Source: JANXVV01 sp038230975
GTDB lineage: Bacteria; Planctomycetota; Phycisphaerae; Tepidisphaerales; Tepidisphaeraceae
Direction: 5' to 3'
Assembly: GCA_038230975.1 (NCBI GenBank)
Contig: JBBRMF010000053.1
Coordinates: 1-24,421, forward strand
DNA length: 24,421 bases
The notes under the pieces were generated by a model. It had not been told where the DNA came from. It worked only from the letters and a program-made list of their open reading frames with translations, and searched no databases. Each line of letters begins with the position of its first letter. Within the stretch, counting starts at the first letter, position 1. The position numbers were made by a program, and so were the translations under genes. Positions 21,557-24,421 of this stretch are shown here, piece by piece.

Positions 21557-23779
21557 ATGGCAGATGGACAAACGATCGTAGCAGCAACCGAGCCGGAATC
21601 TGGCGCGATCGCAACGGCGGTACAGGAACACATGCGGCACCAGCGATGGGCCCAGGCGGCCGATGCGCTACTGAGCGTTCCGCGCGAAACGGTAGCCGAA
21701 GAGTTTCAGCTGAACATCTGCCGCAACCTGGCCGCGCTCAAGCAGCATCGACCGGAGGCCTATCGATCGATCATGGGTGCTTGCGACAATGCGCGCTACA
21801 CAGTTGAAACGGCTGCCTGTGGCCATGCGACGATTTTCTATCGCCAGGATGATGGATCGCCATTATCGATGTCCCCCGGCAATGAGCCTGTCGCGGCATT
21901 GAGTTCAATCTTCGCGGCGATCAAAGCCAATTACCAGGCCGGTCGGGCGATGGCGGTTCTCGGAATCGGCGACGGTTATTTTCTCAAAAGTTGCGCTCTC
22001 AATCCGCCGCAGTTGACGTTCGGGAATCAACAGTCAATCTATTTGCTTGAACCCGATGCGCAGGCTGTTCTGGCGTGCATGACGATTCACGATTACACGG
22101 GTACGGGTGGGCCGATCGAAGATCAACGATTTCGTTGGTTCATCGGCGTAAACTACGCATTGGAAGCTCGTGCCTGCCTGTTAGGCGACTTGTTCAATCC
22201 ACCTCCGAAGTTCGAGATCAGCCAGAGCCCGCATGCCAAGGCCATTTCCGGAGTTGTCGTCGAGATCCTGGACGCACTGTTCGTGCGTTATAAGGAGCTT
22301 CAGGCAGCGGTATTTCACCATTATGCTTCCGTCACCGCAGAGCAGTTGGCTCCCTTATTTTCCGGTACTCCATCGCGACAACCGCGGATGTTGCTGATCA
22401 CGACGCGCAGTTCTTCGGTACTCCAGTATTCCACTCAAGACACTGCGGAAGGATTACGCTCGATTGGGTGGGACGCCAGAGTGTTTATCGAGCCATCCGC
22501 CCATCACACTGGGACCGCGCCAAAGCTGATGGAGTTGCTCGATTCATTCAGGCCCGACGCGGTTTTTCAGATCGATCACCTGCGATCCGAATGGGAAAAT
22601 ACCTATCCGCCCAATTTGCCGTTTGTCTGCTGGATTCAGGATCATCTTCCGAATCTGACCCACGAAGATGCCGGGAACTCAATTACTCCGAGAGATTTTC
22701 AGCTCTGCGGCATGCCGCGAATGTATTCCGATCGCTTTAATTATCCCATGCGCCAAATCCTTCAAATGCCGAAGCTGACGCGCATTCCAACGCGACCCGC
22801 CAGTTGGACTGCGCAAGGGGCGGATCTCGTTTATGTATCGAGCGCTTCGCAACTTCCCGAGGAACGCGCCAAGCAGATCGTTGACGAAGAAGGAGACTCG
22901 GCACCGCATCGAAAATTGTTTGGCAGTTGCTGTGACCGAATGATCGAAACCTACGCCGCCGGTGGAACTTTGTCGTCAATCAACGCTGTTCGTCAGATTG
23001 TCGGTCAGGTGGAAATCGAAACGGGCATCGCGATTGCGGATGAGGAATCACGGCAGAAGGCAGCTGAGAAATTATTCGATCGATTGAATAATGCCCTGTA
23101 TCGCCAGCAGGCGATTCGATGGGCTCAGAATGTCGCCGATAGGCATGGGCTGCAATTTTCCCTCTATGGCCCAGGTTGGGAAAAAAATCCCGAATTCGCG
23201 AGAAATGCCCGGGGCCCAATCGCCTACGGCCAACCGCTCGAGGAACTCACTCGCAACAGCAAGATCAACCTCGTGCTCGAACCAACATTAAATATTTCTC
23301 ACCAGCGATTGCTCGACGCGTTGGTCGCCGGTGGATTCTGTCTCATTCGCGATCATCCATCGAATACGCTGTTCCAGGATTTCCTGAATTTTCTTTGCGA
23401 ACATGCGCCTGAATCCGCACTCAATGTAGATGCGGTTAGAGGTTCGATCGATGAAACAGAAAGGCCCCTCTTCGAAGCGTTCATCCATCGGTTACAAGAA
23501 TTCTCCATCGTCGGCGATCCAGTGACTCATGTTCGCGGGTTGCTGAAAGCTCAGATTCTTCTGCATCGTCCATCGGCTTTGCCAAATCTGGCGGATGTCA
23601 GTTTTACCAATGCCGCGCAGTTGGAAGAGCGGGTGTTATACGGGTTGGCCAATCAGGATCGATGCAACGCGATTGCCGAACGGCAACGGACGGACGTGCA
23701 AGCGCGATTCAGTTACGCAAACGGAATGCAACGGATGGTCACTTGGATGGGTGGATTGCTAGCCAAGGAGGCACGATGA
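21557..23779 (+). CDS. Large glycosyltransferase: Maf-N-like domain plus CgeB-like GT domain
   Basis: The 740-residue protein appears to have two parts. Residues ~85-260 include AVLGIGDGYFLKS (134-145) and IYLLEPDAQAVLACMTIHDY (161-180), the pattern of the N-terminal domain of Maf/DUF115 flagellin-modifying proteins (GxGxGY, then a strand ending in EPD and a helix). From about 275 the sequence has the CgeB/Glyco_trans_1_2 look: WIQDHLPNL, DLVYVSSAS, QFSLYGPGWEKN, YGQPLEELTRNSKINLVLEP, then ISHQRLLDALVAGGFCLIRD. This is a likely GT acting on surface glycans or protein side chains. The ATG at 21557 has GAGGG upstream. The following GT2 overlaps it by 4 nt (ATGA), so translation is coupled. The assignments are by motif memory, not by search. 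Confidence 0.75.
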   Translation: MADGQTIVAATEPESGAIATAVQEHMRHQRWAQAADALLSVPRETVAEEFQLNICRNLAALKQHRPEAYRSIMGACDNARYTVETAACGHATIFYRQDDGSPLSMSPGNEPVAALSSIFAAIKANYQAGRAMAVLGIGDGYFLKSCALNPPQLTFGNQQSIYLLEPDAQAVLACMTIHDYTGTGGPIEDQRFRWFIGVNYALEARACLLGDLFNPPPKFEISQSPHAKAISGVVVEILDALFVRYKELQAAVFHHYASVTAEQLAPLFSGTPSRQPRMLLITTRSSSVLQYSTQDTAEGLRSIGWDARVFIEPSAHHTGTAPKLMELLDSFRPDAVFQIDHLRSEWENTYPPNLPFVCWIQDHLPNLTHEDAGNSITPRDFQLCGMPRMYSDRFNYPMRQILQMPKLTRIPTRPASWTAQGADLVYVSSASQLPEERAKQIVDEEGDSAPHRKLFGSCCDRMIETYAAGGTLSSINAVRQIVGQVEIETGIAIADEESRQKAAEKLFDRLNNALYRQQAIRWAQNVADRHGLQFSLYGPGWEKNPEFARNARGPIAYGQPLEELTRNSKINLVLEPTLNISHQRLLDALVAGGFCLIRDHPSNTLFQDFLNFLCEHAPESALNVDAVRGSIDETERPLFEAFIHRLQEFSIVGDPVTHVRGLLKAQILLHRPSALPNLADVSFTNAAQLEERVLYGLANQDRCNAIAERQRTDVQARFSYANGMQRMVTWMGGLLAKEAR

Positions 23780-24421
23780 AGTTGAGCTATATCATTGTCA
23801 CACACAACCGATGTGAGTCGTTGATTCGAACGCTCGGCATTCTTCGCGATACTACGCCCCTTCTCGCCGGCCAGTGGGAAACGTGGGTCGTCGACAATGG
23901 TTCAACGGATGGCACCCTCGACGCCATACGGGAGCAGTTTCCGAATGTCCATGTCATCGCGCGTCCTACCAATGAAGGCGTTTGGTCGCGTAGTTATGCT
24001 TTTGGGTCGGCAGAAGGTGAACACGTCATTCTGCTTGATGATGACAGTTACCCCGTCGGTCAGGCGGCCATACGTTCCATCGATTATCTTGAATCGAATC
24101 CCGAGTGCGCAGCGGTCGTCGGTCTGGTCGTTCTGCCGGATGGATCATCTGAGGCTTGCGCGTTCCCCTCCGTCATGCTGAGTGGCGCGGTCTGCATTCG
24201 CCGATCGGTACTTTTAAGAGTCGGGGGATTTCGACCGGAATTTTTCCGCAAGGCGGGGGAGTACGATCTGAGTTTCCGGATCTGGGAAGCCGGATATCGC
24301 ATCGAGCGGTTTGAAGACATCATCTATCGCCACGATAAAGTGACGACCGGTCGTAGTGCGGGGCTTGCGCACCGAATGGATCTGCGGAACAACCTGATCC
24401 TGATCGAACGCTATCTTCCCT
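23776..24421 (+). CDS. Family 2 glycosyltransferase, partial at the 3' window edge
   Basis: The reading frame is open to the last base (215 codons seen). It starts MKLSYIIVTHNRCESLIRTL at ATG 23776, overlapping the stop of the CgeB-like gene by 4 nt, a translational-coupling overlap. It has the GT2 hallmarks VVDNGSTDGT, the metal-binding LLDDDSYP (acidic triple), GAVCIRRS with VGGFRPEFF, and the acidic EYDLSFRIWEAGYRIE helix followed by DIIYRH. Acceptor and donor are unknown. It likely works with the upstream GT in building one glycan. The gene continues beyond the window, so the C-terminus and any membrane region cannot be judged. Confidence 0.92.
   Translation, partial: MKLSYIIVTHNRCESLIRTLGILRDTTPLLAGQWETWVVDNGSTDGTLDAIREQFPNVHVIARPTNEGVWSRSYAFGSAEGEHVILLDDDSYPVGQAAIRSIDYLESNPECAAVVGLVVLPDGSSEACAFPSVMLSGAVCIRRSVLLRVGGFRPEFFRKAGEYDLSFRIWEAGYRIERFEDIIYRHDKVTTGRSAGLAHRMDLRNNLILIERYLP

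Noticed and set aside
1..24421. CRISPR arrays, insertion sequences, phage or toxin-antitoxin genes
   Set aside because: No regularly spaced direct repeats, transposase, integrase or paired small toxin/antitoxin frames were found on reading both strands.

Overview
The window is about 24.4 kb of a bacterial chromosome of moderate to fairly high GC, densely coded on both strands. It looks like a planctomycete, possibly a Phycisphaerae/Tepidisphaera-type lineage. The hints are a zinc-ribbon/membrane/VWA protein, a response regulator with its DNA-binding domain at the N-terminus, many small lineage-type hypothetical proteins, lipoproteins, and mixed housekeeping genes with few long operons. This placement is inferred from gene style, not from a marker gene. 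I see no phage genes, insertion sequence, CRISPR array or rRNA.

Layout. Positions 98-4414 (minus) hold pyruvate carboxylase followed closely by a biotin-protein ligase, so the ligase is encoded beside an enzyme it would biotinylate. Positions 4508-6592 hold a YkgJ-type cysteine-cluster protein, a small lipoprotein with a clear promoter and a strong terminator, a 61-residue conserved-looking protein on the minus strand, and a membrane protein. Positions 6600-9633 (minus) hold argC, an RluA/RluD-type pseudouridine synthase and a TPR lipoprotein, with a palindromic repeat element between argC and the synthase. Positions 9928-13880 (plus) hold a GT2 glycosyltransferase, a protein resembling BshC (the bacillithiol cysteine ligase), a TIM-barrel sugar isomerase/epimerase and an exported glutathione-peroxidase-like protein. 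Three tandem hairpins and a 74-bp inverted repeat are interspersed.

Positions 14038-16720 hold an HTH-receiver regulator divergent from a GT4 glycosyltransferase and a small SMR-type membrane protein. The divergent gap carries a perfect 16-bp inverted repeat. Positions 16814-17839 (minus) hold a membrane-anchored endonuclease/exonuclease/phosphatase-family protein and tRNA-Arg(CCT). Positions 18036-18933 hold a zinc-ribbon/VWA-like gene broken by one extra G. An SRAP (YedK/HMCES) protein and a two-domain heptose-type nucleotidyltransferase-kinase follow on the minus strand. Positions 21557 to the window end open a glycosyltransferase operon: a Maf-N-like plus CgeB-like protein overlapping a GT2 that runs off the edge.

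Together the second half is rich in sugar activation and transfer functions (GT2, GT4, SMR-like possible flippase, heptose-type synthase, CgeB-like GT, GT2), suggesting surface glycan or protein glycosylation. The least conventional items are the orphan BshC-like protein, the reversed-order nucleotidyltransferase-kinase fusion, the Maf-N/CgeB architecture, the frameshifted VWA-like gene and several palindromic intergenic elements.
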